Shown one piece after another: positions 11,591-21,248 of a stretch of DNA of 64,000 bases; within the stretch, counting starts at the first letter, position 1, and each line of letters begins with the position of its first letter. The notes under the pieces are model-generated. The model was not told the DNA's origin and ran no database searches. It saw only the letters and a list, made by a program, of their open reading frames with translations. Both the position numbers and the translations under genes were made by a program. Location: the NCBI RefSeq assembly GCF_963678635.1, contig NC_087071.1, forward strand, positions 17,609,613-17,673,612, written 5' to 3'. Origin of the DNA: Symsagittifera roscoffensis (lineage: Eukaryota > Xenacoelomorpha > Acoela > Convolutidae).

Positions 11591-13853
11591 TGATACTTTC
11601 AAATTGTTATAGCAACCTTCAGTTAATTTGCATTATATTGCAACGGCTCTTGTGTATACTCGAGAAACATGTTTATCTCGTAGCGGTTGAGCTGATTCTT
11701 GTTTATTTCTTCCCAGAAGTTGTTTATTTCTAAACTATGAAAAGAAATAGATCATTTCTGTACAGGAAATGCGAGAAAGTTTGGCCAGATAATCTATATA
11801 ACTTTTCTATCTAGAACAACAGCCTCCGTTGGGTACGGCAAGTAAAAGGAATGCTTTTCCATATGAACTTAGTTATTTGGTCATAGAATTGCCGTTTTTG
11901 GCAGCAGAAGAATACAAACAATGAGTTTTGCTTGCTTTCTTTCAAGACATATGAAATTACTAAAGCAGAGTGAAAGAGACGAACTTGATGACATTGTACG
12001 TAACTCATCGCTTCCTATTGAGTTACGCCAGCACGGGCGAAAACCAAGACCTACCTCTGAGATCTCTCAAACTGACGCAAAAGAGTACTTATATTAATTG
12101 TTCTGTTTTAATCCGGTTGTAATTCGTAATTTGATGAAGCTCGGTTCTTTCCAAATTAAAAAACCTTTCTGTCTTTCTTTTGGAATCAAAAATTTACTCA
12201 AAACTCAAATAGAGGCGAGGAATGCTAGGAAGGAAAAACTATTAATGAAGTTTTCTGAGGACGTTGTTATTTTACTACAAGCTAAAAAAGACTTTTTTCA
12301 ATGTTCATTTTTGGGGAGCAAAAGCACATGTTCCAGTGTGTAGATAAGTGGTGCAATTATTAGTGCGCTACTTGCTCAACATTCATAGACTATATTTTCA
12401 TTTTATTGATTTGAATTTTTCTCGCTTTTTTTTCTATAACTATTTGGTTCAAGCGATTCAGAAGACATTCATTTCTTATTGCAGACAGTAATCAGCAGAA
12501 GGAGAAATGTACTAATTACATACCATTATAAAATAAGGTAACATTTAAATCTATAATAATAAAAATGATGATGTAAATAGTATAAAATGAAGTAAAACAA
12601 AACAAATATGTCAACAGCTTATAATTAATATGAAATGAAGTAAAATAAAACAAACATGTAAACTGCTTAAACAGCTTAGAAGTTCTTAGTAACATTCACT
12701 CTCCTCGATCAGTATATAAGTTGAATAATATGGCACCTACGCTCGAAAAAATCGCAGCAAAGGCAATACTAGTTTTGTAGAACAACTTCAACTTGTAGTT
12801 AACCGCCGATTAAAAAGTTCGAGATTTCCGAAAGCTTTCATTTTGAAAAGTACCAAAAAAAATGCCAAAAGCTTCATCACTCTATTGAGAAAAATATCTT
12901 CATTGGTGAATCAGTTTCGCACGTGATCAGTTGGACAAATTTTGATTCAAACCAATATCTTTAACTTGCAATTGAAAAAAAAAGAAAACTCAATGTTTAA
13001 AAATATGAGCAGCTATATCCTAAGTTCTGAGTCGATAATCATAATACACAGCTTCTGATAAGAGCCTTCACCACTTTCGAAGCAGTTTTGCAAGCTTGTA
13101 AGGCAGATCTTTTGAAACTTCTTGAAGCAATCACCCAAAAAAAAAACAACTTCCTTCTGCAAAAAGTTATTAGCAAAGTGCAGTGCACTCCTCGTGAAAC
13201 TTGCGTTCTTAGAGTGCCTGAGTTTCGCAAGGATATAGCTTGAAGAAAAGGCATGAGCCTCCTAGAAAAACTATCAAACGTTGCCGAGGTGAAGCATTCA
13301 ATTTTAGATGGACCTTTTAGGTGTTGCTTAGATTTGATTAGAGTTGCTTTGATTTTTCACCGATGGAGTTTTAATTGTCATTTCGAAAGAAAAATATCAA
13401 ATGTAATCAATATGGCTTGTCGTAGCACAGCTGCCGCCTATTCTACGCATGTCGGAGAAAATCGCGCTTGCGCCTTGGTTTGTGGGAAGAGGGAAACCCT
13501 GGTGGTCTGACATACTAGCACAGCTAAAAACAGAACTTTCTGAAATTCAACGGAAGAGGAGTGTGCAGGTTCCAAATGGACCTCTGTACCTTCTCAAACT
13601 CAATGTGGTCCTCATTATAGCAGAGCTGATGGCCAAACCTAATTTTTAAAATGTACCAACAAAATGTATACTATGGCTGTCAGTGCAGTGAACATCCGCG
13701 TGTCTCGTACGGATCAGCAAACTATTATCTGCTGAAGATAGTGCTTAACAATGTTGTGTATTCAGTTCAACGTGAAATAAGAACTCTTTAATAGCTTGAA
13801 CCTGGTCGAAAAACAAAAATTTTTGGCGAAGAAAACAAAAAACTGTCATTATG

Positions 13854-13963
13854 GCATGCAAGTGTATCTCCGTTGATCAATAGGCTTGAAAAAAAATTAT
13901 TTAATATTCTAATTAAAATATTCAAAGTAAGCAATATCGTAAGGCGGAGATACACTTGCATGC
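13854..13963. repeat. inverted repeat flanking an inverted leader segment
   Basis: Perfect 19-bp arms lie at 13854-13872 and 13945-13963 (GCATGCAAGTGTATCTCCG and its complement). The ~72 bp between them is the reverse complement of the segment found in direct orientation at the same place in the other leaders (about 23187-23265 and 35195-35265). The leader of array A is therefore inverted at its left edge. Confidence 0.75.
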
Positions 13964-14932
13964 TTGCAGCTATGTGTGTTTTCTAATTATGTATGTATGT
14001 TTATTTGTAAGTTTCTATGGATGTTTGCGATTGTGTTATATGAAATTAACCATTTTGCAAAACGATTTAAAATATGGCGTAACTTGAGCTTATTCCAGTT
14101 TCATTGTTTGGTTTTCAAAGTCGGAAAAAAAATTTTGTGTTCTGTTTATTTTAGAAAATTTTTGATTGATTGGCTCCAGATTAATATCATAAAGATTACG
14201 GCTTTTCAAACGTTTTCAATAGTTTTTTTCTGTATACAATTTTATGATAAAGACATAGTTTTTTTTACATTTTAAGTGAGCGTAGGAATGGTTGAATTTT
14301 AGCAAAATTATCAGGATTTGAACAATCACAGCTTAGAGAGTGTTGCGTTATGTTGTCTTCAACAAAAATTGAATTTTACAAAGGTTATGATTTTTAAATG
14401 AACAATTTTCATGGTTGTGCTAATGATTTTCATTTTTCTTGTGATAGTTTCAATGATTTTTTAATGAAAATCATCATGACATATCAACATCATCATCACC
14501 ATAATAATTTAAGTTTTAAACGAAGAATTGTTACTCATGAGTTAAAAAACAATACGTCCGTAGAAGAAACATCAGTTGGTACGTCGTTAATAGCCCTGTT
14601 AATTTAACAGGTGTGCAGAATTTTTCTACCGGCGTCTAATGATTACTGTTAACAAAGCTTTTAAACATAAAAGAACGCCTAATCTGTTACAGTGACAAAT
14701 TTGAGTGACCAGTTTTTTAAAACTAGTTTTTCATCTAATGCATGGAAAAAAATTAATGAAAAATGAGTATTTTGTAGTAGACAGTTTGATGTGAAGAGGT
14801 TTTTTGACAATTTGATTTTTGCTATTACCGCTTTGTAATGAAAACATTAAAAATGAAATCTGTTAAGGTGCCCCCTGTTAGCAGAATGGAGTGCCTGAGA
14901 GAGTAGGTTCATTAAATACACAAAATGCAATT
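13945..14932 (+). repeat. leader module (delta block) of array A
   Basis: This conserved ~1-kb block stands immediately before an SGNH array. It runs from the CGGAGATAC(A/G)CTTGCATGC motif through a 69-codon ORF and a CTGTTAAGGTGCC stretch to TTGATTTCCAGT, where the first 591-bp unit begins. Related blocks lie at 23260-24171, 35255-36225, 39345-40324 and 43690-44700. Confidence 0.8.
14398..14607 (+). CDS. 69-aa His-rich ORF, leader copy 1
   Basis: This is a small ORF of unknown function. It begins MNNFHGCANDFHFS, has a hydrophilic His run (YQHHHHHNN) near residues 30-38, a basic segment (FKRRIVTHE) and a Thr/Ser-rich end (EETSVGTSLIALL). There is no signal peptide, membrane segment or domain that I recognise. 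The stop lies 2 nt before a donor-like CAG-GTGTGC, so it could also be the 5' exon of a longer transcript. Keeping of this frame in four of five leader copies is the main argument that it was once coding. Confidence 0.4.
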   Translation: MNNFHGCANDFHFSCDSFNDFLMKIIMTYQHHHHHNNLSFKRRIVTHELKNNTSVEETSVGTSLIALLI

Positions 14933-15014
14933 GATTTCCAGTATTAGCGATGTTCATTTATATTCTTGTTAAGAGTGACAATTATTGGGGACTCTCATGT
15001 AGATCACGTTGGCG

Positions 15015-15470
15015 ATGAAACCAGACTTCATGGGTCATTCCGGCTTGAAAGCCCACCAGCTGAATAACACTTATCTGGAGACTATTTTGGAAAGGCAACC
15101 AAGTGTAGTAATTATCATGTTGGGTGGAAACGATGTTTACTTTCACCAGAAAAAGCCTGATTTAAAACTGAAGAGTGCTAGCGAAACGTATGAAAATATA
15201 ATGTACTTTCGCAAAACTTTATTTCAGTGCCAGGTTCCCGTGCTGGTTGCTGCTTTAATAACGCGGCCATCAGGCCTGGCTGAAAATGAAAAAGTTAACA
15301 AGCAGTTGACCCATGAGCTGCGCACTTTGTTTTTCGGCCTAAGCTCGAGTTTGAGGAAAAAGTTGACATTTTCGGGAAATTCAAATTCCGCGAGAGTTCA
15401 TTTAGACGAAGAACCCTATTGCAAAGTGTTCCGCAGCATAAAGCAACAACTATCTTGTAAGAAAAATTAA
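15015..15470 (+). CDS. SGNH-hydrolase-like ORF, unit A1 (reference description)
   Basis: The ORF has 151 codons from ATG. It resembles the core of an SGNH/GDSL-type esterase: MKPDFMGHSGLKAHQL (block II-like Gly), PSVVIIMLGGNDVYF with the GGND block III (oxyanion Asn), a central helix region (KKPDLKLKSASETYENIMYFRKTL), VPVLVAALITRPSG, and a block V-like SARVHLDEEPYCKVFRSI with His. Two defects are visible. The GDSH block I with the nucleophile Ser is encoded just upstream (IIGDSHVDHVGDE at about 14980-15020) but in another frame that stops after 13 more codons. The Asp expected three residues before the block V His is Ala. Similar esterase modules occur in non-LTR and tyrosine-recombinase retroelements as well as in host genes. 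I cannot say which this was. It stops at TAA after SCKKN. Confidence 0.6.
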   Translation: MKPDFMGHSGLKAHQLNNTYLETILERQPSVVIIMLGGNDVYFHQKKPDLKLKSASETYENIMYFRKTLFQCQVPVLVAALITRPSGLAENEKVNKQLTHELRTLFFGLSSSLRKKLTFSGNSNSARVHLDEEPYCKVFRSIKQQLSCKKN

Positions 15471-15605
15471 AGAGAAATTGATTTTTTTATTTCAACTTCA
15501 ATGAACACAGTTTTGCTTCAAGTGATTTCCAGTGTTAGCGATGTTCATTTATATTCTTGTTTAGAGTGATAATAATTGGTGAATCTCATGTAGATCACGT
15601 TGGCG

Positions 15606-16061
15606 ATGAAACCAGACTTCATGGGTCATTCCGGCTTGAAATCCTACCAGCTGAATAACACTTATCTGGAGGCTATTTTGGAAAGGCAACCAAGTGTAGT
15701 AATTGTCATGTTGGGTGGAAACGATGTTTATTTTCACCAGAAAAAGCCTGATTTAAAACTGAAGAGTGCTAGCGAAACGTATGAAAATATAATGTACTTT
15801 CGCAAAACTTTATTTCAGTGCCAGGTTCTCGTGCTGGTTGCTGCGTTAATAATGCGGCCATCGGGCCTGGCTGAAAATGAAAAAAATAACAAGCAGTTGA
15901 CCCATGAGCTGCGCACTTTGTTTTTTGGCCTAGGCTCGAGTTTGAGGAAGAAATTGACATTTTCGGGAAATTCAAATTCCACGAGAGTTCATTTAGACGA
16001 AGAATCCTATTGCAAAGTGTTCCGCAGCATAAAGCAACAACTATCTTGTAAGAAAAATTAA
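15606..16061 (+). CDS. SGNH-like ORF, unit A2
   Basis: Full-length 151 codons ending SCKKN. Unit-specific changes are SYQLNN, ALIMRPSG, ENEKNNKQ and FGLGSS. The GDSH frame is offset as in A1. Confidence 0.55.
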   Translation: MKPDFMGHSGLKSYQLNNTYLEAILERQPSVVIVMLGGNDVYFHQKKPDLKLKSASETYENIMYFRKTLFQCQVLVLVAALIMRPSGLAENEKNNKQLTHELRTLFFGLGSSLRKKLTFSGNSNSTRVHLDEESYCKVFRSIKQQLSCKKN

Positions 16062-16196
16062 AGAGAAATTGATTTTTTTATTTCAACTTCAATGAACACA
16101 GTTTTGCTTCAAGTGATTTCCAGTGTTAGCGATGTTCATTTATATTCTTGTTTAGAGTGATAATAATTGGCGAATCTCATGTAGATCACGTTGGCG

Positions 16197-16652
16197 ATGA
16201 AACCAGACTTCATGGGTCATTCCGGCTTGAAAGCCCACCAGCTGAATAACACTTATCTGGAGGCTATTTTGGAAAGGCAACCAAGTGTAGTAATTGTCAT
16301 GTTGGGTGGAAACGATGTTTACTTTCACCAGAAAAAGCCTGATTTAAAACTGAAGAGTGCTAGCGAAACGTATGAAAATATAATGTACTTTCGCAAAACT
16401 TTATTTCAGTGCCAGGTTCCCGTGCTGGTTGCTGCGTTAACAACGCGGCCATCGGGCCCGGCTGAAAATGAAAAAGTTAACAAGCAGTTGACCCATGAGC
16501 TGCGCACTTTGTTTTTTGGCCTAAGCTCGAGTTTGAGGAAGAAGTTGACATTTTCGGGAAATTCAAATTCCACGAGAGTTCATTTAGACGAAGAATCCTA
16601 TTGCAAAGTGTTCCGCAGCATAAAGCAACAACTATCTTGTAAGAAAAATTAA
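16197..16652 (+). CDS. SGNH-like ORF, unit A3
   Basis: Full-length 151 codons. It is marked by ALTTRPSGPAE and STRVHLDEES in place of SARVH. Confidence 0.55.
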   Translation: MKPDFMGHSGLKAHQLNNTYLEAILERQPSVVIVMLGGNDVYFHQKKPDLKLKSASETYENIMYFRKTLFQCQVPVLVAALTTRPSGPAENEKVNKQLTHELRTLFFGLSSSLRKKLTFSGNSNSTRVHLDEESYCKVFRSIKQQLSCKKN

Positions 16653-16787
16653 AGAGAAATTGATTTTTTTATTTCAACTTCAATGAACACAGTTTTGCTT
16701 CAAGTGATTTCCAGTGTTAGCGATGTTCATTTATATTCTTGTTTAGAGTGATAATAATTGGCGAATCTCATGTAGATCACGTTGGCG

Positions 16788-17243
16788 ATGAAACCAGACT
16801 TCATGGGTCATTCCGGCTTGAAAGCCCACCAGCTGAATAACACTTATCTGGAGGCTATTTTGGAAATGCAACCAAGTGTAGTAATTGTCATGTTGGGTGG
16901 AAACGATGTTTACTTTCACCAGAAAAAGCCTGATTTAAAACTGAAGAATGCTATGGAAACGTATGAAAATATAATGTACTTTCGCAAAACTTTATTTCAG
17001 TGCCAGGTTCCCGTGCTGGTTGCTGCGTTAATAACGCGGCCATCGGGCCCGGCTGAAAATGAAAAAGTTAACAAGCAGTTGACCCATGAGCTGCGCACTT
17101 TATTTTTTGGCCTAAGCTCGAGTTTGAGGAAGAAGTTGACATTTTCGGGAAACTCAAAATCCGCGAGAGTTCATTTAGACGAAGAATCCAATTGCAAAGT
17201 GTTCCGCAGCATAAAGCAACAACTATCTTGTAAGAAAAATTAA
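16788..17243 (+). CDS. SGNH-like ORF, unit A4
   Basis: Full-length 151 codons. It is marked by LEMQPS, KNAMETYE, GNSKSARVH and EESNCK, and by an AAAATGA tail. It is almost the same as A6, so the A4-A5 pair was duplicated as a dimer. Confidence 0.55.
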   Translation: MKPDFMGHSGLKAHQLNNTYLEAILEMQPSVVIVMLGGNDVYFHQKKPDLKLKNAMETYENIMYFRKTLFQCQVPVLVAALITRPSGPAENEKVNKQLTHELRTLFFGLSSSLRKKLTFSGNSKSARVHLDEESNCKVFRSIKQQLSCKKN

Positions 17244-17379
17244 AGAGAAAATGATTTTTTTTATTTTAACTTCAATGAACACAGTTTTGCTTCAATGGAT
17301 TTCCAGTGTTAGCGATGTTCATTTATATTCTTGTTTAGAGTGATAATAATTGGCGAATCTCATGTAGATCACGTTGGCG

Positions 17380-17835
17380 ATGAAACCAGACTTCATGGGT
17401 CATTCCGGCTTAAAAGCCCACCAGCTGAATAACACTTATCTGGAGGCTATTTTGGAAAGGCAACCAAGTGTAGTAATTGTCATGTTGGGTGGAAACGATG
17501 TTTACTTTCACCAGAAAAAGCCTGATTTAAAACTGAAGAGTGCTAGCGAAACGTATGAAAATATAATGTACTTTCGCAAAACTTTATTTCAGTGCCAGGT
17601 TCCCGTGCTGGTTGCTGCGTTAATAACGCGGCCATCGGGCCCGGCTGAAAATGAAAAAGTTAACAAGCAGTTGACCCATGAGCTGCGCACTTTGTTTTTT
17701 GGCCTAAACTCGAGTTTGAGGAAGAAGTTGACATTTTCGGGAAATTCAAATTCCACGAGAGTTCATTTAGACAAAGAATCCTATTGCAAAGTGTTCCGCA
17801 GCATAAAGCAACAACTATCTTGTAAGAAAAATTAA
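17380..17835 (+). CDS. SGNH-like ORF, unit A5
   Basis: Full-length 151 codons, with FGLNSS and STRVHLDKES. It shares the silent change GGCTTAAAAGCC with A7. Confidence 0.55.
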   Translation: MKPDFMGHSGLKAHQLNNTYLEAILERQPSVVIVMLGGNDVYFHQKKPDLKLKSASETYENIMYFRKTLFQCQVPVLVAALITRPSGPAENEKVNKQLTHELRTLFFGLNSSLRKKLTFSGNSNSTRVHLDKESYCKVFRSIKQQLSCKKN

Positions 17836-17970
17836 AGAGAAATTGATTTTTTTATTTCAACTTCAATGAACACAGTTTTGCTTCAAGTGATTTCCAGTGT
17901 TAGCGATGTTCATTTATATTCTTGTTTAGAGTGATAATAATTGGCGAATCTCATGTAGATCACGTTGGCG

Positions 17971-18426
17971 ATGAAACCAGACTTCATGGGTCATTCCGGC
18001 TTGAAAGCCCACCAGCTGAATAACACTTATCTGGAGGCTATTTTGGAAATGCAACCAAGTGTAGTAATTGTCATGTTGGGTGGAAACGATGTTTACTTTC
18101 ACCAGAAAAAGCCTGATTTAAAACTGAAGAGTGCTATGGAAACGTATGAAAATATAATGTACTTTCGCAAAACTTTATTTCAGTGCCAGGTTCCCGTGCT
18201 CGTTGCTGCGTTAATAACGCGGCCATCGGGCCCGGCTGAAAATGAAAAAGTTAACAAGCAGTTGACCCATGAGCTGCGCACTTTATTTTTTGGCCTAAGC
18301 TCGAGTTTGAGGAAGAAGTTGACATTTTCGGGAAACTCAAAATCCGCGAGAGTTCATTTAGACGAAGAATCCAATTGCAAAGTGTTCCGCAGCATAAAGC
18401 AACAACTATCTTGTAAGAAAAATTAA
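17971..18426 (+). CDS. SGNH-like ORF, unit A6
   Basis: Full-length 151 codons. It is the partner of A4 in the dimeric pattern (LEMQPS, KSAMETYE, GNSKSARVH, EESNCK). Confidence 0.55.
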   Translation: MKPDFMGHSGLKAHQLNNTYLEAILEMQPSVVIVMLGGNDVYFHQKKPDLKLKSAMETYENIMYFRKTLFQCQVPVLVAALITRPSGPAENEKVNKQLTHELRTLFFGLSSSLRKKLTFSGNSKSARVHLDEESNCKVFRSIKQQLSCKKN

Positions 18427-18562
18427 AGAGAAAATGATTTTTTTTATTTTAACTTCAATGAACACAGTTTTGCTTCAATGGATTTCCAGTGTTAGCGATG
18501 TTCATTTATATTCTTGTTTAGAGTGATAATAATTGGCGAATCTCATGTAGATCACGTTGGCG

Positions 18563-19018
18563 ATGAAACCAGACTTCATGGGTCATTCCGGCTTAAAAGC
18601 CCACCAGCTGAATAACACTTATCTGAAGGCTATTTTGGAAAGGCAACCAAGTGTAGTAATTGTCATGTTGGGTGGAAACGATGTTTACTTTCACCAGAAA
18701 AAGCCTGATTTAAAACTGAAGAGTGCTAGCGAAACGTATGAAAATATAATGTACTTTCGCAAAACTTTATTTCAGTGCCAGGTTCTCGTGCTGGTTGCTG
18801 CGTTAATAACGCGGCCATCGGGCCTGGCTGAAAATGAAAAAGTTAACAAGCAGTTGACCCATGAGCTGCGCACTTTGTTTTTTGGCCTAAGCTCGAGTTT
18901 GAGGAAGAAGTTGACATTTTCGGGAAATTCAAATTCCGCGAGAGTTCATTTAGAAGAAGAATCCTATTGCAAAGTGTTCCGCAGCATAAAGCAACAACTA
19001 TCTTGTAAGAAAAATTAA
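18563..19018 (+). CDS. SGNH-like ORF, unit A7
   Basis: Full-length 151 codons with TYLKAILER, VLVLVAALI and VHLEEES. It is the partner of A5. Confidence 0.55.
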   Translation: MKPDFMGHSGLKAHQLNNTYLKAILERQPSVVIVMLGGNDVYFHQKKPDLKLKSASETYENIMYFRKTLFQCQVLVLVAALITRPSGLAENEKVNKQLTHELRTLFFGLSSSLRKKLTFSGNSNSARVHLEEESYCKVFRSIKQQLSCKKN

Positions 19019-19154
19019 AGAGAAATTGATTTTTTTATTTCAACTTCAATGAACACAGTTTTGCTTCAAGTGATTTCCAGTGTTAGCGATGTTCATTTAT
19101 ATTCTTGTTTAGAGTGAGAATAATTGGCGAATCTCATGTAGATCACGTTGGCGA

Positions 19155-19709
19155 TGAAATCAGACTTCAGGGGGGCATTCCGGCTTGAAAGCCCACCAGC
19201 TGAATAACACTTATCTGGAGGCTATTTTGGAAAGGCAACCAAGTGTAGTAATTGTCATCTTGGGTGGAAACGATGTTTACTTTCACCAGAAAAAGCCTGA
19301 TTTAAAACTGAAGAGTGCTAGCGAAACGTATGAAAATATAATGTACTTTCGCAAAACTTTATTTCAGTGCGAGGTTCCCGTGCTGGTTGCTGCGTTAATA
19401 ACGCGGCCATCGGGCCTGGCTGAAAATGAAAAAGTTAACAAGCAGTTGACCCATGAGCTGCGCACTTTGTTTTTTGGCCTAAGCTCGAGTTTGAGGAAGA
19501 AGTTGACATTTTCGGCAAATTCAAATTCCGCGAGAGTTCATTTAGACGAAGAATCCTATTGCAAAGTGTTCCGCAGCATAAAGCAACAACTATCTTGTAA
19601 GAAAAATCAAAGAGAAATTGATTTTTTTATTTCAACTTCAATGAACACAGTTTTGCTTCAAGTGATTTCCAGTGTTAGCGATGTTCATTTATATTCTTGT
19701 TTAGAGTGA
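19155..19709 (+). pseudogene. SGNH-like ORF, unit A8, frameshifted start
   Basis: One extra G in the block II codons (around 19170) breaks the start. The frame is open again from 19185. The stop after SCKKN has become CAA, so the frame runs on through the tail (QREIDFFISTS... to HLYSCLE) and ends at 19709. Confidence 0.5.
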
Positions 19710-19745
19710 TAATAATTGGTGAATCTCATGTGGATCACATTGGCG

Positions 19746-20300
19746 ATGAAACCAGACTTCATGGGTCATTCCGGCTTGAAAGCCCACCAGCTGAATAACA
19801 CTTATCTGGAGGCTATTTTGGAAAGGCAACCAAGTGTAGTAATTGTCATGTTGGGTGGAAACGATGTTCACTTTCACCAGAAAAAGCCTGATTTAAAACT
19901 GAAGAGTGCTAGCGAAACTTATGAAAATATAATGTACTTTCGCAAAACTTTATTTCAGTGCCAGGTTCCCGTGCTGGTTGCTGCGTTAATAACGCGGCCA
20001 TCGGGCCTGGCTGAAAATGAAAAAGTTAACAAGCAGTTGACCCATGAGCTGCGCAATTTGTTTTTTGGCCTAAGCTCGAGTTTGAGGAAGAAGTTGACAT
20101 TTTCGGGAAATTCAAATTCCGCGAGAGTTCATTTAGACAAAGAATCCTACTGCAAAGTGTTCCGCAGCATAAAGCAACAACTATCTTGTAAGAAAAATCA
20201 AAGAGAAATTGATTTTTTTATTTCAACTTCAATGAACACAGTTTTGCTTCAAGTGATTTCCAGTGTTAGCGATGTTCATTTATATTCTTGTTTAGAGTGA
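19746..20300 (+). CDS. SGNH-like ORF, unit A9, extended
   Basis: Open from ATG to the tail stop at 20300 because the SCKKN stop is CAA. A TAG upstream of the ATG is TGG here, so the frame is also open back to 19716. That change is silent (Val) in the GDSH frame. Marked by NDVHFHQ and ELRNLFF. Confidence 0.5.
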   Translation: MKPDFMGHSGLKAHQLNNTYLEAILERQPSVVIVMLGGNDVHFHQKKPDLKLKSASETYENIMYFRKTLFQCQVPVLVAALITRPSGLAENEKVNKQLTHELRNLFFGLSSSLRKKLTFSGNSNSARVHLDKESYCKVFRSIKQQLSCKKNQREIDFFISTSMNTVLLQVISSVSDVHLYSCLE

Positions 20301-20336
20301 TAATAATTGGTGACTCTCAAGTAGATCGCGTTGGCG

Positions 20337-20826
20337 ATGAAACCAGACTTCATGGGTCATTCCGGCTTGAAAGCCCACCAGCTGAATAACACTTATCTGG
20401 AGGCTATTTTGGAAAGGCAACCAAGTGTAGTAATTGTCATGTTGGGTGGAAACGATGTTTACTTTCACCAGAAAAAGCCTGATGAAGAGTGCTAGCGAAA
20501 CGTATGAAAATATAATGTACTTTCGCAAAACTTTATTTCAGTGCCAGGTTCCCGTGCTGGTTGCTGCGTTAATAACGCGGCCATCGGGCCTGGCTGAAAT
20601 TGAAAAAGTTAACAAGCATTTGACCCATTTGTTTTTTGGCCTAAGCTCGAGTTTGAGGAAGAAATTGACATTTTCGGGAAATTCAAGTTCCGCGAGAGTT
20701 CATTTAGACGAAGAATCCTATTGCAAAGTGTTCCGCAGCATAAAGCAACAACTATCTTGTAAGAAAAATCAAAGAGATACTGATTTTTTTATTTTAATTT
20801 CAATGAACACAGTTTTGTTACGTTCA
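20337..20826 (+). pseudogene. SGNH-like unit A10, broken
   Basis: An 8-nt deletion after the KKPD codons (near 20483) shifts the frame. A 12-nt deletion removes the MELRT-type segment near 20625. The remaining frame is open at 20434-20835. This is the terminal, most decayed unit of array A. Confidence 0.55.
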
Positions 20827-20936
20827 AGAAATTAAAACTTAACAAAAACTAGAAAGAAGGTTTCTTCGATTTCAAAACTTAATAAGATTCAGCAAACTGC
20901 ATCAACATAAAAAAAATTGCTGGAAAATTAGCTTAT

Positions 20937-21248
20937 TTAAATCCATGTTCGAAATAAGAGGTCCATTATATTTTTTGTGTCCTTTGCATATTTGAAGTTC
21001 GATTGTAGAGCTAGCTTCTCTATTCTAACCACGGAAATGAGCGAGACATGAAATGAAAATAAAGACAAGTTGGACAGTTGAACAGAAATTGTGTGAGGGT
21101 TACAAAAAAGACATCGACCTCTAGTGAGGAAGGTGAATATTAACTTGAACTGTCCAGCAAAATAAAAGTCTAACATGTTGATCCTTGATCTTCGGCCATA
21201 GAAAGTTTTCATTGGAAATATCTTACATTTTTTTTCTTTTTTGTGCAT
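20937..21248 (-). repeat. alpha block with minus-strand open frame
   Basis: This is one of eight alpha copies in which the minus strand carries an open frame of 60-100 codons with a shared core (LDFYFAGQFKLIFTF, then a Val/Phe-rich stretch, REKL.LQSNFKYAKDT). The other copies are at about 22384-22620, 34366-34602, 36963-37201, 38452-38637, 41680-41907, 42770-42964 and 45622-45915. There is no known domain. The frame may stay open only because it is AT-poor in stops on that strand. Confidence 0.45.

Larger units (their letters stand above)
8668..13853. other. AT-rich intergenic region, no gene recognised
   Basis: No coding region is recognised. The region contains a dispersed repeat with related ends (9752-10262), a second dispersed repeat (10366-10520), a tRNA-like sequence (11530-11590, minus) and a short direct repeat of about 35 bp (about 12586-12620 and 12635-12670). 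Two overlapping ORFs at 13253-13649 show no domain that I recognise. Confidence 0.5.
14933..20826 (+). repeat. array A: ten 591-bp SGNH-like tandem units
   Basis: ORF starts recur every 591-592 bp (15015, 15606, 16197, 16788, 17380, 17971, 18563, 19155, 19746, 20337). Each unit consists of a TTGATTTCCAG start, a polypyrimidine TATTCTTGTTTAG, an AGTGATAATAATTGG block encoding GDSH, the SGNH-like ORF, and an A/T-rich tail beginning CTTGTAAGAAAAAT. Units 4 and 6, and 5 and 7, form near-identical pairs 1183 bp apart, which shows dimeric higher-order amplification. The array ends in a decayed unit (10). Its right boundary (AGTTTTGTTACGTTCAAG) differs from that of the other arrays but recurs at 42640. 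Confidence 0.93.

Noticed and set aside
13253-13649. Pair of overlapping ORFs as a real gene
   Set aside because: No recognisable domain, no conserved second copy and no convincing splice signals.
20292-20528. Minus-strand ORFs inside the SGNH units (also 15769-15975 and 41296-41511)
   Set aside because: Not kept across units and antisense to the much better conserved plus-strand frame.
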